Positions 44,681 through 54,674 of a stretch of DNA of 64,000 nucleotides are shown here, one piece after another. This DNA comes from Siminovitchia fordii DSM 16014 = CIP 108821 (GTDB taxonomy: Bacteria > Bacillota > Bacilli > Bacillales > Bacillaceae_C): the NCBI RefSeq assembly GCF_000374565.1, contig NZ_KB894689.1, forward strand, positions 156,846 to 220,845. Reading direction: 5' to 3'. The position numbers were made by a program, and so were the translations under genes. How positions within the stretch are numbered: position 1 is the stretch's first letter; each line of letters opens with the position of its first letter. The notes below the pieces were generated by a model, which saw only the letters and a program-made list of their open reading frames with translations, was not told the origin of the DNA and did no database searches.

Positions 44681-45369
44681 CTGGGACCAAACAGACGGAT
44701 GCACAGCAGATCATACGAAATATCGTCAAGTCTGGAGACACCATCATGGTCGGCGGTTTCGGCCTGATCGGCAGTCCCCTGACACTGATTGACGAGCTCA
44801 CACGACATGACGCGAAGGACCTGACCATCATCAGCAACAATGTGGGCGAAGCCGGACGGGGTCTGGGCCTTTTGCTGCGGCAGGGAAAAATCAAGAAGGC
44901 AATCGGTTCCTATTTTACGAGTAACCGGGAAGTCGCCCAGTGGTATAACGATGGCAAGCTCGAAATCGGATTGCTTCCACAAGGAACTTTTTCAGAGGCG
45001 ATCCGTGCAGGCGGTGCGGGGATAGGCGGGTTTTACACGAAGACTGCTGTCGGCACGGAGCTGGCAAAAGGCAAGGAAACAAAGGAGATCGACGGAGAGA
45101 CGTATCTCTTTGAAAAAGCCCTGAAGGCCAACGTGGCCCTGGTTCGGGCAGAAAAAGCGGACACAAAGGGAAACCTGATCTACTATAAGACGGCACGGAA
45201 TTTCAACCCGATCATGGCTACTGCCGCGGATTACGTCATTGCGGAAGTGGATGAAATCGTTGAAGAAGGAGAGTTGTCTCCTGAAGAGATCGTCACTCCT
45301 CATCTGTATGTAGATGCCATTGTTACCAGCCGGCTCATCTTGACGAATGAAGGGGTGGTCGAAGCATGA
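44677..45369 (+). CDS. pcaI: 3-oxoadipate CoA-transferase subunit A
   Basis: 230 residues. MVGGFGLIGSPLTLIDEL and IISNNVGEAGRGLG are the family-I CoA-transferase A signature. With subunit B it moves CoA from succinyl-CoA to 3-oxoadipate. Overlaps both neighbours by ATGA. Acetoacetate transferases look alike; context decides. Confidence 0.88.
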   Translation: MTGTKQTDAQQIIRNIVKSGDTIMVGGFGLIGSPLTLIDELTRHDAKDLTIISNNVGEAGRGLGLLLRQGKIKKAIGSYFTSNREVAQWYNDGKLEIGLLPQGTFSEAIRAGGAGIGGFYTKTAVGTELAKGKETKEIDGETYLFEKALKANVALVRAEKADTKGNLIYYKTARNFNPIMATAADYVIAEVDEIVEEGELSPEEIVTPHLYVDAIVTSRLILTNEGVVEA

Positions 45370-46019
45370 ATAGGAAGGAAATGATTGCTAAGCGGGCGGC
45401 GCAAGAACTGACCCCATATTCCATCATCAATCTGGGAATCGGCATTCCTACTTTAGTTCCCAATTATCTCGACCAGAGCAAATATTATCTGCACACGGAA
45501 AACGGGCTTCTGGGTGTGACATCCGTTGAAGAGGATGAAATCGATCCGAATCTGGTCAACGCTGGCAAGCTCCCGGTCGGAGAAGCCGTGGGTGCTTCTT
45601 ATTTCCATAGTGCGGACTCATTCGCGATGATCAGAGGAGGCCATGTGGATGTCGCTATTCTCGGGGCGCTGCAGGTAGATGGCAGTGGTCATGTCGCCAA
45701 CTGGGCCATTCCCGGGAAGGATATCATCGGTGTCGGCGGAGCCATGGATCTGTTATCCGGCGCCAAGAAAATCATTATTACGATGGGCCACGTCTCCAAG
45801 GACGGCTCGCTCAAGTTTATTGAGCGTTGCACGTTTCCGATTACGGCTGAGCGTGTTGCCGATGTCATTATCACAGATCTCGCCGTCTTCCATTGGAAAG
45901 ATGGAGAATATGAGCTGACTGAGCTGATGGGGGACGCCACCTTGGAAGAAGTCAAAGAAAAAACAACGGCCCCGTTCCAAATTAGCAAGGAACTCCTCCA
46001 AAAGGAGGGCACATTATGA
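45366..46019 (+). CDS. pcaJ: 3-oxoadipate CoA-transferase subunit B
   Basis: 217 residues. [14 protein letters not shown] and the catalytic glutamate in HTENGLLGV identify CoA-transferase subunit B. Works with PcaI. ATGA overlaps at both ends. Confidence 0.88.
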   Translation: MNRKEMIAKRAAQELTPYSIINLGIGIPTLVPNYLDQSKYYLHTENGLLGVTSVEEDEIDPNLVNAGKLPVGEAVGASYFHSADSFAMIRGGHVDVAILGALQVDGSGHVANWAIPGKDIIGVGGAMDLLSGAKKIIITMGHVSKDGSLKFIERCTFPITAERVADVIITDLAVFHWKDGEYELTELMGDATLEEVKEKTTAPFQISKELLQKEGTL

Positions 46020-47218
46020 CAGAAGTCGTCATTGTGGATGCTGTCCGGACTCCGATTGGAAGATACAAGGGCGCACTAAAGAATGTCCGCCCTGACGATC
46101 TGGGAGCCATCGCCATCAAAGCACTGATGGACCGTAATCCTGGCCTGCCCCCGGAGTCAATCGGGGATGTCATATTCGGCAATGCCAACGGGGCCGGAGA
46201 GGACAACCGGAACGTAGCGCGCATGTCATTGCTTTTGGCAGGGCTACCTGAAACAGTGAGCGGAACGACAATCAACCGCCTGTGCGGGTCCGGTCTGGAT
46301 GCCGTCAGCATGGCCGCGCGCACGATCCTTGCCGGGGAAGAGGATATCCTCATTGCCGGCGGGACAGAAAGCATGACCCGGGCCCCGTTTGTGATGAAAA
46401 AGCCGGAAGCGGAATTTCCGAGAGGAAATATGGAGATGTTTGATACGACGATCGGCTGGCGGTTCATCAATCCTAAGATGCAGGAGATGTACGGGACGGA
46501 CTCTATGCCGCAGACAGCGGAGAACGTGGCACAGAGATTTGGCATTTCACGGGAAGAGCAGGACGAGTTCGCTTATTTCAGCCAACAGAAGGCGAAAGCA
46601 GCCATGGAAGCCGGCCGGTTTTCCGACGAAATAGTGCCTGTCACCATCACGGACCGTAAAGGCAATGAGACCGTTGTGGAAACGGACGAACATCCACGTC
46701 CAGAGACAACCCTGGAAAAGCTGGGGAATCTTAAGCCTTTATTTGCAAATGGGACGGTTACGGCTGGGAATGCTTCTGGAGTGAATGACGGAGCTGCTGC
46801 CCTGTTATTGATGAGCGCGAAGCGGGCAAAAGAACTGGGATTAACACCACTTGCCAGATTCGTGGGATCTGCAGCCGCCGGAGTGGAGCCTGCTGTAATG
46901 GGATTAGGCCCAATCAACTCCACGAACAAGCTGTTGGATCGACTGAGATGGACAATCAATGATATCGATCTGATTGAGTTGAATGAAGCCTTCGCCTCCC
47001 AATCGTTGGAATGTATCAAGCAACTGGGCTTGGATAATGACAAAGTGAACGTAAACGGGGGAGCCATTGCGCTGGGCCATCCCCTTGGAGCCAGCGGAGC
47101 AAGAATACTGACGACTCTTTTGTATGAGATGCGGAGGCGTAATGCCAAGCGCGGACTGGCAACAATGTGTATTGGTGTCGGTCAAGGAATATCTGTTGCT
47201 GTTGAAAACCTTTATTAA
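46016..47218 (+). CDS. pcaF: 3-oxoadipyl-CoA thiolase
   Basis: 400 residues. Nucleophilic Cys in [11 protein letters not shown], His in [17 protein letters not shown] and Cys in MCIGVGQG. Cleaves 3-oxoadipyl-CoA to succinyl-CoA and acetyl-CoA; also similar to acetyl-CoA acetyltransferases. The last gene of the catechol operon. GC-rich until about 46,730, then distinctly lower GC to the end, as if two alleles were joined inside the gene. A strong terminator follows. Confidence 0.88.
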   Translation: MTEVVIVDAVRTPIGRYKGALKNVRPDDLGAIAIKALMDRNPGLPPESIGDVIFGNANGAGEDNRNVARMSLLLAGLPETVSGTTINRLCGSGLDAVSMAARTILAGEEDILIAGGTESMTRAPFVMKKPEAEFPRGNMEMFDTTIGWRFINPKMQEMYGTDSMPQTAENVAQRFGISREEQDEFAYFSQQKAKAAMEAGRFSDEIVPVTITDRKGNETVVETDEHPRPETTLEKLGNLKPLFANGTVTAGNASGVNDGAAALLLMSAKRAKELGLTPLARFVGSAAAGVEPAVMGLGPINSTNKLLDRLRWTINDIDLIELNEAFASQSLECIKQLGLDNDKVNVNGGAIALGHPLGASGARILTTLLYEMRRRNAKRGLATMCIGVGQGISVAVENLY

Positions 47219-47239
47219 AAAATATTTAACTTCTCAAAA

Positions 47240-47264
47240 AACCTCCCTCTTCGGGAGGTTTTAA
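47240..47264 (+). terminator. terminator of the catechol operon
   Basis: AACCTCCC (47240-47247) pairs with GGGAGGTT (47253-47260) around TCTTC, then T's. Confidence 0.93.
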
Positions 47265-47747
47265 TACTGTCAGCTATTGCTGCTCAAATACATTTAATGA
47301 AGCAGCAAAGTATATAAGAAATGCCCAGTAGTACTTATCGGATTGATATTCTGTAATCTGGATAGTCCCTCCCGGAAGAAGGCTGCTTTATGGACCTCCT
47401 TAACTCCGACCGCACCCCCTTTGTAGACAATTCCCTATTTTTAGCTCCTGCCTTATACGATACGAATCGTACTGAACTTTGCGGAATATTCAAACCTAAT
47501 GTGATGTGGTTTGAGTTTTTCAAATATTCTATTATTGCAATAGAGGTTACTTCTAAGCCTACCTGCATGAATCAGATTACTTTATGAAAACGTGTTCAAA
47601 TCTGGAAAACAGAATTCAGATCAAAAAGATGAGAGTACCGTTATTAATTTCTAATGTTTTATTCCGCTATTTTGAAGGAATACGAAATCTTGTTTATGCA
47701 GCTGTTAATAGGTTTCTTTACTTTTAGGGGAAGAGAGGAATTTGATA
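47265..47747. other. intergenic region, no supportable gene
   Basis: Frames of 65 and 77 codons exist on opposite strands around 47335-47587 but neither has a ribosome binding site or recognisable motif. Nothing else seen. Confidence 0.35.
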
Positions 47748-48503
47748 ATGACAATGAACGATCAAAGGGTTGCAATCGTTACTGGAGCAAATAAAGGTCT
47801 AGGGTTAGCTATTGCCGAAAATTTCGTGAAAGAAGGGAAAAAAACGGTTTTCGTAATTAGAAATAAGGAGAACCTCGAACAAACAAAGCAGCTGTTTCAG
47901 CAGGAAGCAATGCAAAACCAAGTGATGTTCATACAATTGGATGTATCTGATATGGACGGGATTAAAAAGGCTGTCGATCAAGTCATAAATGAATGGGGCA
48001 GGATCGATATTCTCGTAAATAATGCGGGAATTCGTTTTGAAACCCCGATAGAAGAGATCAATGAGGAAGAATGGGATCAAGTTTTGTCTGTAAATTTAAA
48101 AAGCACATTCTTTTTTTCACAAGCTGTCATTCCTGTAATGAAAGAGAGGAAGTGGGGACGAATCATCAACATGTCTTCTTTTGGAGGGCAAGCAGGCCCA
48201 TTGACTTCAGGAGCTCATTATTCTGCTTCTAAGGCAGGACAAATCGCGTTGAGCAAAACCTTTGCCCGCTCGCTGGCGGCTTATGGAATTACGGTTAATG
48301 CTGTTGCACCAGCTTCTGTTCGTACACCGGAGATGGATAAAATGGATCCGGATAAACTGGCTCAAATGATCGAGACCATTCCACTTAAACGTGTAGGAGA
48401 ACCGCAGGAGGTGGCAGACTTAGTATCCTATTTAGCCTCTGATTCAGGCGGATTCACAACTGGAGCAACGTTCGATATAAATGGCGGCAGGCTTATGAGA
48501 TAA
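47748..48503 (+). CDS. short-chain dehydrogenase/reductase
   Basis: 251 residues, FabG-like classical SDR. VTGANKGLGLAI binds NAD(P), NNAG lies near residue 90, Ser-Tyr-Lys are visible in NMSSFGG and HYSASKAGQ, and the C-terminus ends FDINGG. ATG at 47748 with GAGAGG upstream. It lies 78 bp before a monooxygenase gene. In iac-type clusters an SDR (IacE) acts after the monooxygenase; here the function is inferred only. Confidence 0.85.
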   Translation: MTMNDQRVAIVTGANKGLGLAIAENFVKEGKKTVFVIRNKENLEQTKQLFQQEAMQNQVMFIQLDVSDMDGIKKAVDQVINEWGRIDILVNNAGIRFETPIEEINEEEWDQVLSVNLKSTFFFSQAVIPVMKERKWGRIINMSSFGGQAGPLTSGAHYSASKAGQIALSKTFARSLAAYGITVNAVAPASVRTPEMDKMDPDKLAQMIETIPLKRVGEPQEVADLVSYLASDSGGFTTGATFDINGGRLMR

Positions 48504-48581
48504 AGTTTCAATACGTTTTAAATGTATTTATTAGAGAAAATCAATCGGGCAAGTTTTATAAGAAGCAGGGAGGAAATCATT

Positions 48582-49709
48582 ATGGCTGTTGATATAAAAA
48601 GTCAAAACCTACTTAATCGTGTGTTGACTGAAATCCGCGACCGACGGGATGAATTTGAAGCGAAACGGCATGTGCCCCGGGATATGGTGGACCAACTAAA
48701 ACAACTGGGTGTCTATCGTGCTCACGCGCCGCGCTGCTTTGGCGGGGATGCTCTTTCGCCTTCGGAATTCCTCAAGTTGATTGAGTCTATTTCAGAGGCT
48801 GACGGCTCCACCGGATGGGTAGCAAGCTTCGGTTCCTCGGCGGTCTACTTAGCGGCTCTACCGCGTGAAACACTTTCACAAATTTACGCAGATAGTCCGG
48901 ACGTGGCCTTCGCGGGCGGCCTGTTTCCAGTTCAGCCCGCGGAGAAGGTCGAGGGAGGCTGGCGTGTGAACGGTCTCTGGAAGTTTGCAAGTGGCTGTAT
49001 GGGAGCCGACCTTCTTGGTGTCGGTATTGGAGCTGGCGAAGGTGGTAAACCGCTTACTGCTGTACTTAAACCTGAGGATGTGGACATCGTCGAAAACTGG
49101 GAAGTCATCGGGATGCGTGGAACAGGCAGCCATGACCTGCGGGTAAAAGACGCCATCGTCTCTGACGAATGGACCTTTGTCCGAGGTGGTGTGCCTTCTA
49201 TTGAAGAACCGATCTACCAGTACCCATCCATTGCTTATGCGGCACAGGTACTGGCGGTAGTCAATCTTGGTATAGCCCGTGCAGCGCTTGATGAAGTTTC
49301 TCAGATGGCTGGTAACCGTGCCGGCATTACCGGGGCACCGAAGATGGCCGAACGTGCTTACCTGAGAATCTCCTTGGCAAAGGCAGAAGCATCCTTAAGG
49401 TCAGCACGCTCCTTCTTCTACGAGGCCACTGACTCCGCGTGGGAATCGATTCTAAAGGGCGATGGGGTATCCGATGACCAAACGAGCATCCTTCGTTTGG
49501 CCGCCACTCAAGCTGCCCGTGAAGGTGCCCGTGTCGTGCAGTCAGCTTACCTGCTTTCTGGCACTGCAGCGATTTACGACGGTCACCCGCTTCAACGCCA
49601 TCTTCGCGACGCAATGGTCGTGACCCAGCACGCATTTCTTAATGAAAGCATGTATGACGGAGCAGGATCGGTATTCCTGGGCGTGCCACCGATAAGGGGT
49701 TATATCTAA
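48582..49709 (+). CDS. acyl-CoA-dehydrogenase-like flavin monooxygenase (IacA/HpaB-C2-like)
   Basis: 375 residues with the acyl-CoA dehydrogenase fold: ISEADGSTGWVASFGSS, WRVNGLWKFASGCMGAD, GMRGTGSHDLRVKDA and AHRH-like end HPLQRHLRDAMVVTQH. It lacks the catalytic glutamate context of true dehydrogenases and instead resembles group D flavin monooxygenases (IacA, HsaA, p-hydroxyphenylacetate hydroxylase C2) that need reduced flavin from a reductase. ATG at 48582 behind GGGAGG. The flavin reductase at 25262 is a possible partner. GC-rich like the catechol operon. Confidence 0.82.
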   Translation: MAVDIKSQNLLNRVLTEIRDRRDEFEAKRHVPRDMVDQLKQLGVYRAHAPRCFGGDALSPSEFLKLIESISEADGSTGWVASFGSSAVYLAALPRETLSQIYADSPDVAFAGGLFPVQPAEKVEGGWRVNGLWKFASGCMGADLLGVGIGAGEGGKPLTAVLKPEDVDIVENWEVIGMRGTGSHDLRVKDAIVSDEWTFVRGGVPSIEEPIYQYPSIAYAAQVLAVVNLGIARAALDEVSQMAGNRAGITGAPKMAERAYLRISLAKAEASLRSARSFFYEATDSAWESILKGDGVSDDQTSILRLAATQAAREGARVVQSAYLLSGTAAIYDGHPLQRHLRDAMVVTQHAFLNESMYDGAGSVFLGVPPIRGYI

Positions 49710-50010
49710 GTCTGTCGCGGTTACACGAACAAACTTACAATTTAACTTTTTAAAAGAAAGTCTAGAAAATAAAAGTACATTAAATATAGTACTCATCCGA
49801 ATAGGTCGATCAGGCTGTGTTGAAGGTTAGAGCATGTTTAGAGAGACACTCCAAAACTACATTTGACCAGGATTAGGCAACTGCCGGATAGGAAAGAGCG
49901 TACTATGAGTACTTGATGTGCTGCATAGCAGTTTTTGAAAGGGAATTTAGAAGATTGTTACGTAAGATACTGAGAATGAATGTGATTGACTAAATAATTA
50001 TAAAATTTTT
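49710..50010. other. intergenic region, nothing recognised
   Basis: About 300 bases, AT-rich. No terminator or gene could be supported. Confidence 0.3.
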
Positions 50011-50050
50011 AAGACGCTTCGCTTTCTCCGTTGAGGAAGGCAGGCGTCTT
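50011..50050 (+). repeat. hairpin element preceding a DUF4145-family remnant, copy 2
   Basis: AAGACGC (50011-50017) pairs with GCGTCTT (50044-50050), inner helix CTTTCTC/GAGGAAG. It is nearly identical to the hairpin at 8484. Confidence 0.75.
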
Positions 50051-50118
50051 TCTCGATTTGACCATCTAGCAAGTTTCCATATTATGATCGAATAGGTAAC
50101 GGCTAAAGACCAATATAT

Positions 50119-50215
50119 ATGGAAAGTTGGATTTTTGTGAGAAATAATAAACCTATTTTTATAAATTTCTAGAACCGATATCGAACTTGTCGGCAAGTAA
50201 ATCGTCCATCCCTAT
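50119..50215 (+). pseudogene. remnant of DUF4145-family gene 5' end, copy 2
   Basis: ATG at 50119 starts MESWIFVRNN, then the frame is broken within 20 codons although the DNA continues to match the 5' end of the gene at 51750 as far as the AGAACCGATATC segment. Only the first about 90 bases survive. Confidence 0.7.
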
Positions 50216-50303
50216 GGAAATTTCAAAAAAGTGAAACAAATTGAAGTTGAACTGCGTGTTTTTTAGGAAGCAGGCGTGTGGTCAACCGATCCATACTGAT
50301 CAG

Positions 50304-50330
50304 AAAAAAGCCCCATAGGGGGCTTTTTTA
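50304..50330. terminator. bidirectional terminator-like hairpin
   Basis: AAAAAAGCCCC (50304-50314) mirrors GGGGCTTTTTT. It has A- and T-tracts on both sides, so it could act on either strand. Confidence 0.75.
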
Positions 50331-50447
50331 AATGGAAGAACAGGCACAACGTATGGAATGAATAATTTGAGATAGTTGCTTACCTTTTGTATTGTTTGTC
50401 ATCGCTTTGTACAATTGATAAAAAGAGTGGCTTGGGGTGCTGAATAA

Positions 50448-51071
50448 ATGAAAATGAGAAAAGAAGATTTAATAAGGATATATGGCGGCTTAGAGGAGCT
50501 ACGGCAGAAACAGGTATCCAAAGGGTTATCAAGTACAGAGGAGCGAAAGTTGGAGTCTCTTTTAACTGAGGCGGAGGTGGATGAGCCCGATATTCGGCAG
50601 AGCCAATGGGAAAGCCCTGTGAATGTATTTGCATTGAAGAATGAACGTTTTAAAGAGCAACCGGTGAAGCGCGGACTGTTGCAACGGCTTTTCCAAAGAG
50701 ATTACCCGGAGTATCACCGTCTGATAATGACGAAAGAAGAGGATTTTATAAGAAAGCAATGGCCTTTTCCATTTATTTTGGAATTGCGACAGTTCATGGA
50801 AGAGGCAGGGTTGGGATGGGACTGGCCAAAAATGCTGCCGGTAACCATTTACCAAGATATTTTTGAACATTTGACAGAAGAAGATCTTGATTGGTTCAAG
50901 CAGTTGCCAGATCCAAACTGGAGCCAAATGAAGTTTTTGGAGATTGAGGATATGGAAATGAAAGCAGCTGCTCATAGCGAGGAAATGCTCGAGGCTGTCC
51001 GGTGGCTAAGAGATCATTGGGATAAAGGATATAAAATCTACTTGGATTTGACGGAGTTGTTTTTCTTTTAA
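50448..51071 (+). CDS. hypothetical protein, 207 aa
   Basis: 207 residues, soluble, rich in Glu, Leu and Trp, with several amphipathic helices (LEELRQKQVSKGLSSTEER) and a Trp-rich middle WDWPKMLPVTIYQ. The start ATG has only a weak GGGGTG upstream, but the frame is long and protein-like. I do not recognise a family. It lies between two copies of the DUF4145 element, suggesting an accessory island. Confidence 0.6.
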   Translation: MKMRKEDLIRIYGGLEELRQKQVSKGLSSTEERKLESLLTEAEVDEPDIRQSQWESPVNVFALKNERFKEQPVKRGLLQRLFQRDYPEYHRLIMTKEEDFIRKQWPFPFILELRQFMEEAGLGWDWPKMLPVTIYQDIFEHLTEEDLDWFKQLPDPNWSQMKFLEIEDMEMKAAAHSEEMLEAVRWLRDHWDKGYKIYLDLTELFFF

Positions 51072-51230
51072 CAGTTGCTCTAGTAAAAAGCCGCTTTATT
51101 TTTTATAACAAAACTAATGTGTCAGCTTAACGAGGGTTGCAAAATGATTTTCCATGCTATTTTCCGAATGCCATTTCTCAATCGAGTAGTCGTAAAAGCA
51201 AATTAATTTTAAATTAGTGACCATAAAAGA

Positions 51231-51253
51231 AGCATTCCCGGAGCGAGAATGCT
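51231..51253 (-). terminator. terminator for the minus-strand small ORF
   Basis: AGCATTC (51231-51237) pairs with GAATGCT (51247-51253); on the minus strand TTCTTTTAT follows. It lies downstream of the 51-codon frame at 51374. Confidence 0.6.
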
Positions 51254-51373
51254 AATTTACATGTTGAAAAAATAGGGCAATTCATATGGTTTATTTGTTC
51301 AGAGCCAATTAATATGACATCATTATGTCCATAAATATTTAGTTTTTTATTCATAGAAGGAGTAACTTGTATT

Positions 51374-51529
51374 TTAATAAGTCCACACCTCAGTCTCTAG
51401 TTGTTGCACTCCAAATTGCAACGCATCCGCCAATTCTCTCTTATAAATATCCAGATGGCCGTTTGTAAATTCTCTTCCATTAACTTCACAAACATAAGTT
51501 TCATTTAATTTCGGAATATGTATTTTCAT
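51374..51529 (-). CDS. small hypothetical protein
   Basis: 51 residues beginning MKIHIPKLNETYVCEVNG and ending in an amphipathic helix LADALQFGVQQLETEVW. No strong ribosome binding site, but a terminator follows on the same strand and the sequence looks protein-like. Family unknown. Confidence 0.4.
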   Translation of the reverse strand: MKIHIPKLNETYVCEVNGREFTNGHLDIYKRELADALQFGVQQLETEVWTY

Positions 51530-51654
51530 GTTGAAATTTTAGAGTATTATCAAAGCCTGAAGTGCATTTGGAGTTTGCTCATCAAGTACTAAATAATTGT
51601 TATCAAGACAGTATAGGATCACCGTAGTGGGTTTTACAAAAGATTTGTTGAGCC

Positions 51655-51686
51655 GCCTGTCCGCTTCTTCATTGAGGAAGTCAGGC
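51655..51686 (+). repeat. hairpin element upstream of the intact DUF4145 gene, copy 3
   Basis: GCCTG (51655-51659) pairs with CAGGC (51682-51686), and an inner helix CTTCTTC/GAGGAAG remains. Several bases differ from copies 1 and 2 yet inner pairing is kept through a C-G for U-G change, hinting at a conserved structure. Confidence 0.65.
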
Positions 51687-51749
51687 GCCTTTCTTTGTTT
51701 TTTCATCTAACAAAATTCCTATATGATAGAATAGTAACGGTTATGCACC

Positions 51750-52892
51750 ATGACTTACAGAGAAAGTTGGATTTTTGTGAGAAATAATAACACCTATTTT
51801 TATAAATTTTTAGAACCGATATCAAAGGAATTGGCCTACTTGGCAAGGGAGCTTGAAAACAGCATATATTCAAGTCCGCGGACAATGCTGACACATGCTC
51901 GGACATTTGCAGAAGCGATTCTTCAGCAGGTTATGCTCATAGAAAAGGTAACTGATACACCTTATATGACCCTTAAAGAAAGAATCGACTTGCTCAGTGA
52001 CAAAGAATTTCTGAACAAGGAAATGATCGATGCGCTGCATTTCATCAGGATGAGCGGAAATAAAGCAGCGCACGATACCCGTAAATTCAGATACTCAGAG
52101 GCTTTGCTTTCATGGGAAGCCATTTATACCATTGTCCAATGGTATGTTGAAGTGTATGGCCCGGTTGAATTGGCTGTACCGGAGTATCAAGATCCTGTGC
52201 CCAATTCAGGAAATGGCTTTGAGATAGCTGAACTGGAAGCCAGGCTTAAAAATATGGAGAACCTGATCAAAGCTTCGCTTAATCAGCAGGAAGAAGGAAC
52301 GGCCAAGGAGGAAGTTGCGGCAACGGTAGAGGAAACGCCTCAGGAAGCAGAGCTCCCAGGATTCACTACAATCAGGACAATTACTTATAAAGAAAAATCA
52401 CTTGAAGTGCCTTATTTTTTGCGGGATGCATTTTTACTGCCGCAAAGATTTGAAAAATCGGAGAGGTTCCTGGTCAAGCTGGGGGCAGAACAACAAGCGA
52501 GAATCATGAGCGAATTGCCCTGTGACCTGGAAGACCTGCACAAACACGTCAAGCGCTACAATGAGAAAAATGATGAAAACCTATTTGAAGAGCTAAAGAT
52601 TTACATAAAAGAAGAGATCGCTAGAAGAAAAACAATGCTGGACCGTCCCGGAGAGCTTTTTTTGTTCTATAAAGAGGACTATGTCATTGTCACAGAAGAA
52701 TTAGCAAAAGTGCCTCTTACCACTGATGAATTTACTGGAAGCCCAAGCCTTTTCAGGCAGTTGAACCAAGATCAAATTGAAACAGTGGGACAATTGCCAA
52801 GGGAGCTTGTGATCCTTGCGAAATATGAAAATGTTGGGACTGGGACCGTGGAGAAGTTGTTTGAGCAATTGAGGGAGAGGCAGGGAGTATAG
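51750..52892 (+). CDS. DUF4145-like (HEPN-type) protein with helix-hairpin-helix C-terminus
   Basis: 380 residues. The N-terminal helical domain has the DUF4145-like FIRMSGNKAAHDTRKF motif (conserved Arg and His). A Glu-rich coiled region (about 150-200) follows, then a second helical domain. The end, QIETVGQLPRELVILAKYENVGTGTVEKL, resembles the helix-hairpin-helix of the RNA polymerase alpha C-terminal domain. DUF4145 occurs in HEPN-type and defence-associated proteins; the precise role here is unknown. ATG at 51750 lies after a TATGATAGAAT-like promoter region. At least three decayed relatives lie in this window (8575, 50119, 61851). Confidence 0.75.
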   Translation: MTYRESWIFVRNNNTYFYKFLEPISKELAYLARELENSIYSSPRTMLTHARTFAEAILQQVMLIEKVTDTPYMTLKERIDLLSDKEFLNKEMIDALHFIRMSGNKAAHDTRKFRYSEALLSWEAIYTIVQWYVEVYGPVELAVPEYQDPVPNSGNGFEIAELEARLKNMENLIKASLNQQEEGTAKEEVAATVEETPQEAELPGFTTIRTITYKEKSLEVPYFLRDAFLLPQRFEKSERFLVKLGAEQQARIMSELPCDLEDLHKHVKRYNEKNDENLFEELKIYIKEEIARRKTMLDRPGELFLFYKEDYVIVTEELAKVPLTTDEFTGSPSLFRQLNQDQIETVGQLPRELVILAKYENVGTGTVEKLFEQLRERQGV

Positions 52893-53158
52893 ATTTTATG
52901 TGAGACTTCGCCGATTTTTTAAAAACAATTTGGAATCTGGCACCACGAACCGTCCCGCAAACCGAGACTGAACATTCCCTGAATAAGATCAAATGAGTAA
53001 TAAAGGGTTTGTGTTGTTGAAAATCCTGTTAATCGGGAAATTAGGAACATACATCATTAATAAGACAATGTATAATATAAACAAGGTTTTTAGATAATGC
53101 TTGATTAGACGGCAATGAGTACAGTCGTACTTATTGCTTTTTAAAAGGTGGAAAAAAA

Positions 53159-54115
53159 TTGAATCATACAGAGAAAAAATTGCCGACCTATTTATATACT
53201 TACTCCTGCAATGGTGGAGAACATTCTTTATGTGCTTTGGAGGCCCGTACATTGTTTGGAGCCGAGCCCCAAGATAACCTAGTGAAAAGCCATGTAATGA
53301 TTGATCCAAGCCGAAGTCCTTTTATAAAGGAAAGAATGCACGTCATGTATGAGGGGGAAAGCCTTCAAGACCTACTCAAGCAAGTGGAGACCTTACAAAT
53401 AACGGGTGAAACGTTTAAAGTAGTCTATGTGAAAAATGAAGGCTTATCAAAAACGGAAAAGATAGGATTTGAGAACAGACGTGCAATTGAGAAGGAAGTT
53501 GGGCTACACATCAATGGTGAGGCTGCTCTTGAACACCCAAAAAGACTGTTCGGTGTCATGGTTGTGAACGGAAGATGGATTTTCGGTGATTATGTTAAAA
53601 GTGAACCGGTTTGGCATCGACATCAACAAAAGCCTCATAGCTACTCCACTGCGCTGAACACACGCGTAGCTAGAGCTGTTGCAAACATCGCAGTTCCTAA
53701 ACCAGTCGGAATAAAGGCCATCGACCCTTGCTGCGGAATCGGGACTGTACTGGTGGAAGCTTTATCCATGGGGATTGATATTGTAGGAAGTGACAAGAAC
53801 CCTCTTATCCTCGATGGCGTCAGAGAGAATATCGCTTATTTCGGGCTTTCGGGAGAAGTGACCTTCACAGACATCCGTGACGTTACTAATCACTATGATG
53901 TAGCGATTATCGACCTACCTTACAATTTATGTTGCGCCATCACCCCTGAGCAGCAGAAAGAAATACTCAGTCATGCACGCAGGATTGCCCAGAGGGCCGT
54001 ATTTGTAAGTGTTGAGCCAATCGATGACATCCTGCTAGAAGAGGGATTTTCCATTATAGATCGTGCTGTCGTCAGCAAAGGGAAATTCACACGCGAAGTG
54101 ATTGTGTGTGAATAA
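53159..54115 (+). CDS. putative THUMP/Trm-type RNA methyltransferase
   Basis: 318 residues. An N-terminal THUMP-like part is followed by a class I methyltransferase domain: KAIDPCCGIGTVLVEALSMG binds SAM and AIIDLPYNL is the D-L-P-Y catalytic motif (motif IV) of guanine-N2 tRNA methyltransferases (UPF0020). TTG start with AAGGTGG upstream. Likely modifies RNA; a DNA substrate cannot be excluded. A palindrome follows. Confidence 0.82.
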   Translation: MNHTEKKLPTYLYTYSCNGGEHSLCALEARTLFGAEPQDNLVKSHVMIDPSRSPFIKERMHVMYEGESLQDLLKQVETLQITGETFKVVYVKNEGLSKTEKIGFENRRAIEKEVGLHINGEAALEHPKRLFGVMVVNGRWIFGDYVKSEPVWHRHQQKPHSYSTALNTRVARAVANIAVPKPVGIKAIDPCCGIGTVLVEALSMGIDIVGSDKNPLILDGVRENIAYFGLSGEVTFTDIRDVTNHYDVAIIDLPYNLCCAITPEQQKEILSHARRIAQRAVFVSVEPIDDILLEEGFSIIDRAVVSKGKFTREVIVCE

Positions 54116-54135
54116 GTTTCCTTAGAAATGAAAAA

Positions 54136-54170
54136 AGACTGTAGACAATATGTAAGTTTGTCTACAGTCT
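54136..54170. terminator. 13-bp perfect palindrome after the methyltransferase
   Basis: AGACTGTAGACAA (54136-54148) pairs perfectly with TTGTCTACAGTCT (54158-54170). The T-run needed for a terminator is on the minus strand only, so it may act in that direction or be a structural end signal. Confidence 0.6.
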
Positions 54171-54674
54171 AAAGCTAATGATAAATTAAGCTCTATTAAA
54201 ATGATAGAGTCTCCAGAGCACTCCAATTTATCTATTGTAGCTTTTGAATTATGTATGAAGTTCACGGTAAGTGCAGTTTAACCAAAGAACAGTCACAAAA
54301 AACTATGGTTATTAAGTGCTGAAGATAAATGCCACCTTTCTATATTATTGGACAAGCCTTAACAAACTTTGCATCTATACTGGCAAAATTAATCTATCGA
54401 CACGAAGCTGCTGAATATTCGGCAGCTTTTGCATTATTCATATATAAAACTTATAATATTAGGTAAAGTTACATCTTTCTGAAAAGACTTTAAAATGCGG
54501 TTTTTTTATTTTTTTAAGAAAAATGATGCGTAGGCATGAAACTTGCTAGTGCTTATATAACTGTGCCTCACATAGAGTCAACAGATTATTGTAAACGACA
54601 GGACCTACAACTTGAAAATATGGGAGGGAACTTAATGAAGTGAGTGAAATCATCATAAGAGGAGTGATTCAGGC
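54171..54674. other. intergenic region with hairpin
   Basis: Mostly AT-rich with no gene. A hairpin AAGCTGC/GCAGCTT (54405-54411 with 54422-54428) followed by TTGC may be the terminator of a lost gene. Confidence 0.4.

Noticed and set aside
47335..47587. Two overlapping frames (65 and 77 codons) on opposite strands
   Set aside because: No ribosome binding site, motif or terminator supports either one.
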